Shown: positions 15,403 through 24,292, counted from the stretch's first letter. The stretch: DNA of 64,000 bases from JBCBCP01 sp039817385 (GCA_039817385.1 JBCBVY010000004.1:248001-312000); one strand, 5' to 3'. Notes: generated by a model not told the origin, from the sequence alone. Translations and numbers: made by a program.

Positions 15403-16784
15403 AGCGCGAGCGTGCCCCTGATGTGGTCCTTGAGGGCGGCCAGATCGTTGGGAACCTGTTCCACCCGTTCGCTGCGCTCATAAAGGTCTGCCATACGGGA
15501 TGGAAGGGGGGGCCTGATCCCCGTGGCCGCCTCGACCGCACCCGGAAACTTTGCCGGGTGCGCGGTGGCCAGCGTGACCATCGGGTTTTCGCTCAGGTGC
15601 TCTTCGGCCACTTTCACGCCGATGGCCGAATGCGGGCATAGCAGCTCGCCCGTCTGCGCCAGCGTGCGGGTGATGGTGGCGGAGGTCTCCTCCTCCGACG
15701 CGCGGCCCGAGGCGTAGATCTCCGACAGGGCCTGCATCGCGCCTTGGCTGATCTCGAACCCGCCTTGCTTCAGCTCCTCCATCAGCTGCGCCACTGCGGC
15801 GCCGTCCCGGCCATAGGCGTCGAAAAGCGCGCGTTCGAAGTTGGAGGAAACCTGAATGTCCATCGAGGGGCTGATCGACGGAATCGTCTCGCCCTTGTGG
15901 TAGCCCTGCCCCGACAGCGCGCGGTGCAGGATGTCGTTCTGGTTGGTCGCAACGATCAGGCGGCCCACGGGCAAGCCCATCTGCCGCGCGATGTAGCCTG
16001 CGAAAATGTCACCGAAATTGCCCGTCGGCACGGTGAAATCGACCCTACGGTGCGGTGCGCCAAGGTTCGCGGCGGAGGTGAAGTAGTAGACGACTTGCGC
16101 GAGGACACGCGCCCAGTTGATCGAGTTCACGCCCGCCAGCTTCACGCCGTCGCGGAATTCGAAATCGTTGAACATGTCCTTGAGGCGCGCCTGACAGTCG
16201 TCGAAATCGCCATCAAGTGCGAGCGCGTGCACGTTCGCCTCTTGCGGGGTCGTCATCTGGCGGCGCTGCACTTCGGAGATGCGGCCATGCGGGTACAGGA
16301 TGAAGACATCCACGTTATCCAGCCCCCGGAAGGCTTCGATCGCGGCAGAGCCGGTATCGCCGGAGGTCGCGCCGACGATCGTCACCCGCTCGCCGCGCTT
16401 TTCCAGCACGTGCTGGAAAAGCTGGCCGATGATCTGCATCGCAAAGTCTTTGAAGGCAAGCGTCGGGCCGTGGAACAGCTCCAGCAGGAAATGGCCCGCA
16501 TCCAGCTGCTTGAGCGGTGCGCGCGCGGGGTGGCCAAACCCGACATAGGCCTTGGCGATCAGATCGGCAAAATCGCTTTCGCTGATCCCGGTGCCGACAA
16601 AAGGGCGCATCACGTCAAAGGCGACATGCTCGTAAGGCTGGCCTGCCATCGCCGCGATGGCCTCCGGGCTGATCTGCGGGATCGTTTCCGGCACGTACAG
16701 CCCGCCATCCCGGGCAAGGCCAGACAGCATCGTATCTTCGAACGGCAGAACGGGGGCTTGGGCGCGGGTGGAGATATAGTTCAT
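15399..16784 (-). CDS. thrC: threonine synthase
   Basis: 461 aa, PLP-dependent lyase converting O-phosphohomoserine to threonine. It begins MNYISTRAQAP and contains the PLP-lysine segment GPTLAFKDFAMQIIG near residues 105-120. GATSGDTGSAAIEAFRG is the phosphate-binding loop, and GRDGAAV and NPMVTLATAHPAKFP are near the C-terminus. Length fits the fungal/proteobacterial class. It overlaps both neighbours by 4 nt, so SURF1, thrC and the M16 peptidase are translationally coupled. Confidence 0.94.
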   Translation of the reverse strand: MNYISTRAQAPVLPFEDTMLSGLARDGGLYVPETIPQISPEAIAAMAGQPYEHVAFDVMRPFVGTGISESDFADLIAKAYVGFGHPARAPLKQLDAGHFLLELFHGPTLAFKDFAMQIIGQLFQHVLEKRGERVTIVGATSGDTGSAAIEAFRGLDNVDVFILYPHGRISEVQRRQMTTPQEANVHALALDGDFDDCQARLKDMFNDFEFRDGVKLAGVNSINWARVLAQVVYYFTSAANLGAPHRRVDFTVPTGNFGDIFAGYIARQMGLPVGRLIVATNQNDILHRALSGQGYHKGETIPSISPSMDIQVSSNFERALFDAYGRDGAAVAQLMEELKQGGFEISQGAMQALSEIYASGRASEEETSATITRTLAQTGELLCPHSAIGVKVAEEHLSENPMVTLATAHPAKFPGAVEAATGIRPPLPSRMADLYERSERVEQVPNDLAALKDHIRGTLAL

Positions 16785-17461
16785 GTCTCGGTTCCAGTGC
16801 GGCCGCGGTGGGTGCGCAGCACGAAATAGGCGGTCATCCCCAGCCAGATCAGGGCGAGGGAAAACCAGGTAATCGCGTATTCAAGGTGATCGTTCGGAAT
16901 ATGCGCGGTGTCTACGGGCAAGGGCGTCACGGGGCCGCCTTCGGGCGACATTGATCGGGCGACGATCAGGAGAGGCTCGGTGTTGAGCGCATCCGCAAGG
17001 GCCAGCACGTCGCGGGCGAACCAGATGTTCGCAGCGCGGTCCGGGTCAGGGGTGAACCCGTCGATCTCGTCCGGCCAATGGAGGTTGCCTTGGACGGCGA
17101 CCTGTGCGGCGGCGGCGGGGATGTCCGCGTCGGTCCGCACAAAGCCTTCGTCCAGCAGGACGCGGCGGGTGCCGGTATCAAGCGCGCGGATGATCCGGTA
17201 GCCCGCGCCGATCTGTTTCTGGCTGGCGAGGACGCGGATATAGTCCGCGCTTGGGGTGCCCGTGGCGGAGACGGGCAGGTAGAGGTCGGCCTCCGGGTCC
17301 GGGCTTGCGGGCAAGGGGACGGGGTCGGCGGCGATGCGGCGCTCGATCTGGGCGAGGATGCTTTCCTTCCACGCAAGGCGCTGGACCTGCCAGGTGCCGA
17401 GGTAGATCAGGATCGCCGCGCCGCCGAGGCCGATCGAGAGGAAAAAAATGAGGCGGTTCAT
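16781..17461 (-). CDS. SURF1 family cytochrome oxidase assembly protein
   Basis: 226 aa with an N-terminal and a C-terminal transmembrane helix flanking a periplasmic domain, the SURF1 topology. Motifs include GTWQVQRLAWKE near residues 27-38, VLLDEGFVRTD and PNDHLEYAITWFSLAL at the end. SURF1 assists heme a insertion into oxidase subunit I. It lies between the oxidase genes and thrC, separated from ctaE by a REP-like inverted repeat and a terminator. Confidence 0.9.
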   Translation of the reverse strand: MNRLIFFLSIGLGGAAILIYLGTWQVQRLAWKESILAQIERRIAADPVPLPASPDPEADLYLPVSATGTPSADYIRVLASQKQIGAGYRIIRALDTGTRRVLLDEGFVRTDADIPAAAAQVAVQGNLHWPDEIDGFTPDPDRAANIWFARDVLALADALNTEPLLIVARSMSPEGGPVTPLPVDTAHIPNDHLEYAITWFSLALIWLGMTAYFVLRTHRGRTGTET

Positions 17462-17509
17462 GAGATGCGGTGTAGCGCTGTGCCTGCGGAAAGAAAACGG
17501 TGCGTGTAC

Positions 17510-17592
17510 GGCACTGCCGGGCTGAAGCCCGGCCTACGCACTGACTGCGGTTCTGAACTGGATTGTAGGCCGGGCTTCAGCCCGGCAGTGCC
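17510..17592. repeat. paired REP/BIME-like inverted repeat
   Basis: Two perfectly complementary 28-base arms (17510-17537 and 17565-17592) are separated by a 27-base spacer. Each arm itself contains the palindrome GCCGGGCTGAAGCCCGGC. The arms begin GGCACTG and end GGCCTAC, and vice versa. This design matches REP-pair (BIME) elements. It sits between SURF1 and ctaE, where it may form a very stable RNA structure affecting downstream expression. Confidence 0.8.
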
Positions 17593-17595
17593 TAC

Positions 17596-17634
17596 CAAAA
17601 AAGCAAAGGCGCGTGGGTTGCCCCGCGCGCCTTT
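17596..17634 (-). terminator. intrinsic terminator after ctaE
   Basis: The stem AAGGCGCG (17606-17613) pairs with CGCGCCTT (17626-17633). On the minus strand it is followed by a T-rich run (complement of 17596-17605, TGCTTTTTTGG). It lies 19 nt beyond the ctaE stop and should end or attenuate the oxidase operon before SURF1. Confidence 0.7.
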
Positions 17635-17652
17635 TCCTCGATCTCAGGCGGC

Positions 17653-18507
17653 CTAGTGCGCGCCGGGCATCACGCTCACGCCCCAGATGTAGACGGCGAA
17701 GAACAGGAACAGCCAGACAACGTCCACGAAGTGCCAGTACCACGCTGCGGCCTCGAAGCCGACATGACGTTCGGCGCTGAAATGGCCCGCCATCGCGCGG
17801 AAGAGGCACACGGCAAGGAAGATCGTGCCGATGATCACATGGAAGCCGTGGAAACCGGTTGCCATGAAGAAGTTGGAGAAGAACTTGTCGCCGCCAAACT
17901 CCCAGCCTTTGTACAGCAGGTAGCTGTATTCATAGCCCTGCAGGAAGGTGAACAGCACTCCCAGAACAACCGACAGCGCAAGGCCGTTGATCAAGTCGCG
18001 CCGCGGCCCGCCATGCACCAGCGCGTGGTGCGCCCAAGTCACCGCGCAGCCCGACAGCAGTAGGACAAGCGTGTTGATCAGCGGCAGGTGGAACGCGTCG
18101 ACCTGGTAGATTTCCGGCTGGACGTACTCGGAGCCGACATAGCCGCTCATCGGGTACATCGCGTTCTTGAAAAAGCTCCAGAACCAGGCTGCAAAGAACA
18201 TCACCTCGGACATGATGAAGAGGATAAAGCCGTAGCGCAGGCCGATCCGCACGACGGGCGTGTGATCGCCGACATGGCTTTCAGCCACAACCTTCGCCCA
18301 CCACGCAAAAGAGGTGTAGAGGACCAGCGCGAGGCCAATTAGGAAGAGCCACGGCCCGCCCAGTTCAACCGCGCCGAAGAACGCGGTAAAGCCACCGGAC
18401 ATCCAGGCGACGCCGCCCACCAGCATGATGAACGCACCAACCGACGCGAGCAGCGGCTCGATCGAGGGGGGCAGGATGTGATAGTCGTGGTTCTTTGCGT
18501 GTGCCAT
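17653..18507 (-). CDS. ctaE: cytochrome c oxidase subunit III
   Basis: 284 aa, with seven hydrophobic helices, as expected for aa3-type subunit III. Characteristic stretches are NHDYHILPPSIEPLL at the N-terminus, FILFIMSEVMFFAAWFWSFF near 95-114, TGFHGFHVIIGTIFL near 220-235 and WYWHFVDVVWLFLF near the C-terminus. It stabilises proton pumping by subunit I, whose gene is not in the window. It lies 26 nt downstream of ctaG in the ctaC-ctaB-orf-ctaG-ctaE order typical of Paracoccus and Rhodobacter. Confidence 0.96.
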   Translation of the reverse strand: MAHAKNHDYHILPPSIEPLLASVGAFIMLVGGVAWMSGGFTAFFGAVELGGPWLFLIGLALVLYTSFAWWAKVVAESHVGDHTPVVRIGLRYGFILFIMSEVMFFAAWFWSFFKNAMYPMSGYVGSEYVQPEIYQVDAFHLPLINTLVLLLSGCAVTWAHHALVHGGPRRDLINGLALSVVLGVLFTFLQGYEYSYLLYKGWEFGGDKFFSNFFMATGFHGFHVIIGTIFLAVCLFRAMAGHFSAERHVGFEAAAWYWHFVDVVWLFLFFAVYIWGVSVMPGAH

Positions 18508-18533
18508 GTCTCGGTTCCCTCGAGTAAGCTGAC

Positions 18534-19112
18534 TTAATTCGTTGCGCTGGCGGCCTCGCCATCGAGGGCGGCAACGTCCTCGGGCAGGTCGATTTCATAG
18601 AAGGTGTAGCTGAGCGTGATCGTGTGGATGTATTTCGCATCCCGGTCGGTCACGATGTCCGGGTCGACAAAGAAGGTCACCGGCATCTCGACCCGTTCGC
18701 CGGGCATCAGCACCTGCTCTTCAAAGCAGAAGCAATCGATCTTGGAAAAGAACAAGCCCGCCTGGTAGGGCGTGACGTTGTAGCTGGCGGAGCCTGCGAT
18801 GGGCCGGTCGGTGGGGTTGTAGGCCTCATAGAAGGCCAGCCCCGTCTCGCCAATGCGGATCTCCATCGTGCGCTCGACCGGCTTGAACTCCCACGCCATG
18901 TCCCGCTCGGTGGAAGCGTCAAATCGCACGCGGATGGTCTGGTCAAGGATGCCATCCTCGTTTGCGGCCACTTGGTTGGGCGTGCCGCCAAAGCCGGTCA
19001 CGCGGCAGAACCAGTCGTAGAACGGGACCGACGCCCACGCGAGCGCGCCCATAACCACGACGAGGCTGATCGTCTGTGCGACAGTCTTTGCAGGTCCCTG
19101 CAGCTTGAGCAT
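18534..19112 (-). CDS. ctaG: cytochrome c oxidase assembly protein CtaG (Cox11)
   Basis: 192 aa with one N-terminal membrane anchor (TISLVVVMGALAWASVPFYDWFCRVTG) and a periplasmic domain. The copper-binding CFCFEEQ motif lies near residues 128-134. The VPFYDxFCxVTGFGGT signature is typical of Cox11/CtaG. It delivers copper to the CuB site of subunit I. It follows the 57-residue gene in the oxidase operon. Confidence 0.95.
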   Translation of the reverse strand: MLKLQGPAKTVAQTISLVVVMGALAWASVPFYDWFCRVTGFGGTPNQVAANEDGILDQTIRVRFDASTERDMAWEFKPVERTMEIRIGETGLAFYEAYNPTDRPIAGSASYNVTPYQAGLFFSKIDCFCFEEQVLMPGERVEMPVTFFVDPDIVTDRDAKYIHTITLSYTFYEIDLPEDVAALDGEAASATN

Positions 19113-19135
19113 CTCTCTCCCCTGTTGCTCCGCGC

Positions 19136-19309
19136 TTATTGTCCGGCGGCGCCGGATTGTTCAAAGGAGGGCAGCTCGAAATCGCCGCCGGTGACTTTCA
19201 CGACCGTCAGCGCAAGGATCAGCACCACGAAGGATGCCAGCAGCAGGCCAACGCCCATGTTGCGCCCCTTGCGGCGCGTGTGAATTTCGTGCTCTGCCCT
19301 CAAAGCCAT
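19136..19309 (-). CDS. small single-span membrane protein of the oxidase operon
   Basis: 57 aa from the ATG at 19309. GGAGG lies 9 bases upstream, which decides this start over an ATG at 19318 that abuts the Shine-Dalgarno. The sequence has a basic N-terminus (HEIHTRRKGRN), one helix (VGLLLASFVVLILALTVVKV) and a short acidic tail. A short ORF of this kind (often called coxF or ORF1) occurs between ctaB and ctaG in related oxidase operons. Its role is unproven. It overlaps the ctaB end by 10 nt. Confidence 0.8.
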   Translation of the reverse strand: MALRAEHEIHTRRKGRNMGVGLLLASFVVLILALTVVKVTGGDFELPSFEQSGAAGQ

Positions 19310-20235
19310 GTGGTCCATCCTCCGGTAAAGGCTTCGACGCCAATCGCGCCGAAATGCAGGAAAAGGTACCACAGCGACAGGCGGAACACTTTCTTTTCCA
19401 CGAGGTAGTCATCGGCGATGGCGGTCTCTTCGGGGCGCATCCAGATGCGGACCGCACCCAGCAGGAACAGGCCATTCAGCACCAGCGCCACGCCGAGATA
19501 GATTGGCCCGCCGATGCCGGTGAACGCGGTGCCCACCGCAAAGAGCGTCAGCAGAATGGTGTAGACCAGGATGTGCGTGCGCGTGGATTTCCGCCCGTGC
19601 GTGACGGTCAGCATTGGCACACCCGCATCGTCATAATCGGACTTCATGAAAAGCGCGAGCGCCCAGAAATGCGGCGGCGTCCACATGAAGATCAGCGTAA
19701 ACATCGCCCACGCCTCAATCGGCATGGTGCCTGTCACAGCCGCCCAGCCGATCACCGGCGGGAAGGCGCCTGCCGCGCCGCCGATCACGATGTTCTGCGG
19801 CGTCGAGCGCTTGAGCCACATCGAGTAGACCACGGCATAAAAGAAGATGGTAAAGGCCAGCATCCCGCCCGCGACCCAATTGGTCGCCAGCGTCAGCATC
19901 GTGACTGACATCACCGACAGGAACAGCCCGAGGTAAAGCGCTTCCTGCGGCGTGACTTTGCCTGCCGGAATAGGGCGTTTGGCGGTGCGGCGCATCACGG
20001 CGTCGATATCCGCATCCCACCACATGTTCAGCGCGCCCGAGGCGCCTGCCCCGATGGCGATGAACAGGATGGCAGAGAACGCCTCAACCGGGTGCAGACT
20101 GCCGGGCGCAGCGATCAGGCCGATAAGGGCCGTGAACACCACAAGCGACATCACCCGCGGCTTCAGCAGGGCAAAGTAATCGCCCAGCTGCGGCTCGTCT
20201 GCGAAGGTATTGCTGTGAAGGCTGGCGTCGCTCAC
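19300..20235 (-). CDS. ctaB: protoheme IX farnesyltransferase (heme O synthase)
   Basis: 311 aa UbiA-superfamily membrane prenyltransferase that adds a farnesyl group to heme B, giving heme O for the a-type oxidase. The first Asp-rich motif is NMWWDADIDAVMRRTAKRPIPAG near residues 71-93. The second region is seen in WTPPHFWALALFMKSDYDDAGVPML near 190-215. About eight to nine hydrophobic helices are visible. The gene follows ctaC by 22 nt. Confidence 0.96.
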   Translation of the reverse strand: MSDASLHSNTFADEPQLGDYFALLKPRVMSLVVFTALIGLIAAPGSLHPVEAFSAILFIAIGAGASGALNMWWDADIDAVMRRTAKRPIPAGKVTPQEALYLGLFLSVMSVTMLTLATNWVAGGMLAFTIFFYAVVYSMWLKRSTPQNIVIGGAAGAFPPVIGWAAVTGTMPIEAWAMFTLIFMWTPPHFWALALFMKSDYDDAGVPMLTVTHGRKSTRTHILVYTILLTLFAVGTAFTGIGGPIYLGVALVLNGLFLLGAVRIWMRPEETAIADDYLVEKKVFRLSLWYLFLHFGAIGVEAFTGGWTTWL

Positions 20236-20257
20236 GCGGCTTGCTCCTGCAATCGGG

Positions 20258-21142
20258 TTAGTTGATCAGGGTTGCCTGAACCGGGACGTAATCGCCGCCC
20301 GCTTCCTGGTTCGCCAGCAGCCACGCATCGTAGGTGTCCTGGCTCACCACTTTGACGGTGATCGGCATGTACGCGTGGTTGAGGCCGCACAGTTCGGAGC
20401 ACTGGCCGAAGTAAACGCCCTCTTGCTCCGCGGCGAACCACAGTTCCGCAAGACGCCCGGGCACGCCGTCCTGCTTCACGCCGAAGGCAGGGATGGTCCA
20501 GGAGTGGATCACGTCCGCAGCGGTCACCTGCATCACAACCGTTTTACCGACGGGCACGACAACGGCCGTGTCGGTGGCCAGCAAGAACTCGTCCCGGCTG
20601 TAGCCTGCGGCAACCAGCTGTGCCTCAACCTCGGGGGTCAGGCGGTTGTCGCCGCCCAGCGCGGGCGCGCCGATCATGTAGCTGTCGAAGGCCACGTCGT
20701 GGTCCACGTAGTCATAGCCCCAGTACCACTGGTATCCCGTGACTTTGATTGTCAGGTCCGCCTCGGGGATTTCCTGCTGCTTGAACAGGATCGGCAGGGA
20801 GAACGCGCCGATGAAAACGAGGATCACAATCGGCACCACCGTCCATGCCACTTCGATGGGCGTGTTGTGGGTGAAGCCCGCCGGGCTCGGGTTCCGGCGC
20901 GCGTTGTAGCGCACGATGATGTAGGCCAGCAGGGCGGTCACGAAGACGCAGATCGCGGTGATGATCACGAGGATCATCGTGTCGAGCCAGACGATATCGC
21001 GCATCAGCTCGGTTGCCGCAGGCTGAAAGCCTATGCCGCTCGGCTCGGGCCGCCCGATGATGGGCAGTTGTTCCTGGGCAAGCGCCGGCATGGCGGTTGC
21101 AGTGGCGGCAGCAAGGCCGAACAGCGCGGATAGCTTTTTCAT
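20258..21142 (-). CDS. ctaC: cytochrome c oxidase subunit II
   Basis: Start at the ATG at 21142 (MKKLSALF, 294 aa), giving a normal signal peptide ending ALAQE; the frame is open further upstream but implausible. Two membrane helices follow (IVWLDTMILVIITAICVFV and IEVAWTVVPIVILVFIGAF). The CuA domain has the ligands in YFGQCSELCGLNHAYMPI near 245-262. It accepts electrons from cytochrome c. It is the first gene of the operon, divergent from tldD across 208 nt that contain the promoter region. Confidence 0.96.
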   Translation of the reverse strand: MKKLSALFGLAAATATAMPALAQEQLPIIGRPEPSGIGFQPAATELMRDIVWLDTMILVIITAICVFVTALLAYIIVRYNARRNPSPAGFTHNTPIEVAWTVVPIVILVFIGAFSLPILFKQQEIPEADLTIKVTGYQWYWGYDYVDHDVAFDSYMIGAPALGGDNRLTPEVEAQLVAAGYSRDEFLLATDTAVVVPVGKTVVMQVTAADVIHSWTIPAFGVKQDGVPGRLAELWFAAEQEGVYFGQCSELCGLNHAYMPITVKVVSQDTYDAWLLANQEAGGDYVPVQATLIN

Positions 21143-21350
21143 GTCTTGGTCCTGATCTTGTTGATCACGTTTGCCTGGAACGGGGCCGGACGTGGCGCAC
21201 ACCTGCCCCGCGTTGTATCGGGATGTTTACAATCATATTATGGGAGCCAGATAAAGGCCCGCACCCGCGTCATTCCGACGCCGCTGGTCCGGATTTGAGC
21301 CACGTCAAAGACGGGGCAGGACGCCATGTCGCAGCCAGGAGAGCCCGCCA

Positions 21351-22769
21351 ATGACCGATGCCCCCTTTGACCCCTATCTCGGCCCGCTGGACCGCGATTC
21401 TGCCCTGAACATGCTGCGCGCGGCCACGGCAGGGGCGGATGATGGCGAGCTGTTCTTTGAAAAGCGCCGGTCCGAGGCGCTGAGCTTTGATGACGGGCGG
21501 CTGCGCGGGGCCAATTACGACGCGGCGCAGGGTTTTGGCCTGCGCGCCGTGCGCGGGGAGGTCAGCGGCTATGCCCACTCGACCGAGCTGAGCGAGGCCG
21601 CGCTGCGGCGGGCGGCGGATACCGCGCGGCTGGCCGTCGGCGACGGGGGCGGCAGCATGGCCGATGCCCCTGCTGCGACGAACACGCGGCTTTACACCGA
21701 TGCCGACCCGATTGCCGGCGCGAGCTTTCCCGTAAAACTGGAGACGCTGCGCGAGATCGACGCCTTCGCCCGCGATCTCGATGCGCGCGTCGTGCAGGTC
21801 AGCGCGTCGCTCGCCGCATCCCTGCAAGAGGTCGTCATCCTGCGCCCGGACGGGCACGAGGTGCGCGACACGCGCCCGATGACGCGTGTCTATGTCTCTG
21901 TCATCGTGGAAGAAAACGGGCGGCGCGAGTCGGGCGCCTCCGGCGGCGGCGGGCGCGTGGGGCTGGACGGGCTGATGGACCCCAGCGCGTGGAAGGCCCA
22001 TGTGCACGAGGCGCTGCGCATCGCGGTGGTGAACCTGAGCGCCGAGGCCGCCCCCGCAGGTGTCATGGACGTGGTGCTGGGCGCGGGCTGGCCCGGGATC
22101 TTGCTGCATGAAGCGATCGGCCACGGGCTGGAGGGCGATTTCAACCGCAAAGGTTCCAGCGCCTTTGCCGGCCTGATGGGCGCGCGGATCGCGGCGCCAG
22201 GGGTCACCGTGCTTGACGATGGGACAATCCCGGACCGGCGCGGGTCGATCACGGTGGATGATGAAGGCACCCCGTCCAACAAGACGACGCTGATCGAAGA
22301 CGGCGTGCTGGTCGGCTACATGCAGGACCGGCAGAACGCGCGTCTGATGGGTGTTCAAAGCACCGGGAACGGGCGGCGGCAAAGCTATGCGCATATCCCG
22401 ATGCCGCGCATGACCAACACCTATATGCTCGGCGGCGACACCGCGCCGGGTGATCTGGTGGCAGACCTGAAAGACGGCATCTATGCGGTGGGCTTCGGCG
22501 GCGGGCAGGTCGACATCACCAATGGCAAGTTTGTCTTCAGCTGCACCGAAGCCTACCGGGTGAAAGGCGGCAAAGTGGGGGCACCGGTCAAGGGCGCCAC
22601 ACTCATCGGCGACGGGGCAACGGCGCTGAAACAGATCCGCGGGATCGGTAACGACATGGCGCTCGATCCGGGGATCGGAAACTGCGGCAAGGCGGGGCAA
22701 TGGGTGCCGGTGGGCGTCGGGCAGCCATCGCTGATGATCGGCGGGCTCACCGTTGGCGGCGGCAGTTAG
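21351..22769 (+). CDS. tldD: metalloprotease TldD
   Basis: 472 aa, TldD/PmbA family. The zinc motif HEAIGHGLEGD lies near residues 250-260 within GILLHEAIGH. The C-terminal domain contains DLKDGIYAVGFGGGQVDITNG and the conserved GNCGKAGQWVPVGVGQPS. TldD with TldE(PmbA) forms a protease that degrades unfolded or small peptides and matures modified peptides. No pmbA is adjacent. The same-strand order tldD-dprA-topA suggests a housekeeping block. Confidence 0.94.
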   Translation: MTDAPFDPYLGPLDRDSALNMLRAATAGADDGELFFEKRRSEALSFDDGRLRGANYDAAQGFGLRAVRGEVSGYAHSTELSEAALRRAADTARLAVGDGGGSMADAPAATNTRLYTDADPIAGASFPVKLETLREIDAFARDLDARVVQVSASLAASLQEVVILRPDGHEVRDTRPMTRVYVSVIVEENGRRESGASGGGGRVGLDGLMDPSAWKAHVHEALRIAVVNLSAEAAPAGVMDVVLGAGWPGILLHEAIGHGLEGDFNRKGSSAFAGLMGARIAAPGVTVLDDGTIPDRRGSITVDDEGTPSNKTTLIEDGVLVGYMQDRQNARLMGVQSTGNGRRQSYAHIPMPRMTNTYMLGGDTAPGDLVADLKDGIYAVGFGGGQVDITNGKFVFSCTEAYRVKGGKVGAPVKGATLIGDGATALKQIRGIGNDMALDPGIGNCGKAGQWVPVGVGQPSLMIGGLTVGGGS

Positions 22770-22819
22770 GGCTGCACTCGCCTTAAGGTCGAAAAAAATT
22801 TGTCAAAAACTCGCTGGAC

Positions 22820-22836
22820 TTAGGGTTTCGTTAACC
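22820..22836 (+). promoter_or_regulatory. candidate CtrA-binding site upstream of dprA
   Basis: TTAG, seven bases, then TTAACC matches the CtrA consensus TTAA-N7-TTAAC with one mismatch. It ends 42 nt before the dprA start codon. CtrA is known to control dprA and other competence/GTA-uptake genes in Rhodobacter capsulatus. The site is inferred from sequence only. Confidence 0.45.
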
Positions 22837-22878
22837 TTCCGCACGCTATCCCTGTTGGTGTAGCAGGCGGAGCCGCGG

Positions 22879-24027
22879 ATGACTGAGACAGGATATTTTC
22901 CTTCTTCCACTCACCCCCCACTCCCACCCACCCCGGAAGACGATCGGCATACCCGCCTTCGCCTGCTACGCTCTCGCCGGGTCGGCGTTGCAACCTATCG
23001 CAGGTTGCTGGCCGAGCACGGCACAGCGCAGAACGCGCTGGACGCGCTGCCCGAAGTGGCACGCAACGCAGGCGTCAAAGATTACGCCCCCTGCCCCGTT
23101 GCCGTGATTGAGGCCGAGCTGAAAGCTGGCCGAGCGGCCGGGGCCTTTCTTTTGTCCGAAACGGATGCCGATTACCCCGCGCTGCTGCGCGCGCTGGACG
23201 ATGCGCCACCTTTGCTCTGGGCGCGCGGGCGCGCGGCGCTGCTGGCGCAGCCCGCACTGGCGGTGGTTGGGGCGCGGAACGCGTCCTCGGTCGGCACGCG
23301 CATGGCGCAAGCGCTGTCGCGAGATCTGGGCGCCGAAGGGTTCACAATCGTGTCCGGCCTTGCGCGCGGCATCGATGCCGCGGCCCATACAGCCGCGCTT
23401 GGCACCGGCACCATCGCGGTGCTCGCGGGCGGGGTGGACGTGCTTTATCCGGCAGAAAACGCGGTATTAGGAGACAAGATCGCCGAAACGGGTCTGATTC
23501 TGTCCGAAGCGCCGATGGGCCTGCAACCGATGGCCCGACATTTTCCGGCGCGCAACCGCATCATCTCGGGCCTCGCAAAGGCGACCATCGTGGTCGAAGC
23601 GGCGGTCAAATCGGGCAGCCTGATCACCGCGCGCGGCGCGCTCGATCAGGGGCGCGAGGTGCTGGCGGTGCCGGGCACCCCACTCGATGCACGCGCGGCG
23701 GGCTGCAACATGCTGATCCGCGACGGCGCCACGTTGATCCGCAACGCCGCCGACGTGATGGAGGCGCTGGCCCCCCTCGCTGCGCCTGCGCCCGAGCTGC
23801 CGCTTGGCCAACACGAAGCGCCAACCCCGCCGACCCGCACCTTGCGGGAGACTGCCGCGCTGCACAGCGAAATCCTCGGTCGTCTTGGCCCTGCGCCCGT
23901 TGCCGAAGACCAGCTGATCCGCGATCTGGGCCGCGCCGCCGATGAGGTCGGCCCAGTGCTGGTGGAGCTCGAACTGGACGGCCAGATCGACCGCCAACCG
24001 GGCGGCCTGCTCAGCCGCGCGGTCTGA
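22879..24027 (+). CDS. dprA: DNA-processing protein DprA
   Basis: 382 aa. A helix-hairpin-helix-like N-terminus (LRLLRSRRVGVATYRRLLAEHG) is followed by the Rossmann fold with VVGARNASSVGTRMAQAL, FTIVSGLARGIDAAAHTAAL and FPARNRIISGLAKATIVVEA. A C-terminal winged helix at about 320-382 ends in LELDGQIDRQPGGLLSR. DprA loads RecA on incoming single-stranded DNA in natural transformation and in gene-transfer-agent DNA uptake. A candidate CtrA site precedes it, and a tandem hairpin element separates it from topA. Confidence 0.94.
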   Translation: MTETGYFPSSTHPPLPPTPEDDRHTRLRLLRSRRVGVATYRRLLAEHGTAQNALDALPEVARNAGVKDYAPCPVAVIEAELKAGRAAGAFLLSETDADYPALLRALDDAPPLLWARGRAALLAQPALAVVGARNASSVGTRMAQALSRDLGAEGFTIVSGLARGIDAAAHTAALGTGTIAVLAGGVDVLYPAENAVLGDKIAETGLILSEAPMGLQPMARHFPARNRIISGLAKATIVVEAAVKSGSLITARGALDQGREVLAVPGTPLDARAAGCNMLIRDGATLIRNAADVMEALAPLAAPAPELPLGQHEAPTPPTRTLRETAALHSEILGRLGPAPVAEDQLIRDLGRAADEVGPVLVELELDGQIDRQPGGLLSRAV

Positions 24028-24032
24028 GGCGC

Positions 24033-24160
24033 GCGACTTTTTCAAAAAGTCGCCATGCCGCGATCCTTGAAGGATCGCCTGCGCGGTCAGTTCTCCGGCC
24101 AATCCGTCCATGCACAGCGACTTTTCAAAAAGTCGCAAACCCGCAATCCTTGAAGTATCG
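24033..24160. repeat. tandem double-hairpin unit between dprA and topA
   Basis: A unit consisting of the palindrome GCGACTTTTTCAAAAAGTCGC (24033-24053) and a second dyad CGATCCTTGAAGGATCG (24061-24077) recurs 84 bases later. The second copy reads GCGACTTTTCAAAAAGTCGC (24117-24136) plus an imperfect CAATCCTTGAAGTATCG (24144-24160). The second copy's stems carry mismatches. They lie just after dprA and probably terminate its transcript. Confidence 0.7.
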
Positions 24161-24292
24161 CCCCCTCTTAAACCCGCTAGAGCCATGTGGCGGCAAATGC
24201 GCCTGGCGTTGACAATCCCCGCTTGCACCCCACATGTTGCGCCGCCATAGACGCCAGAAATTGTTGATGTTCCCAGGAGGCCCCTGCGCCCA

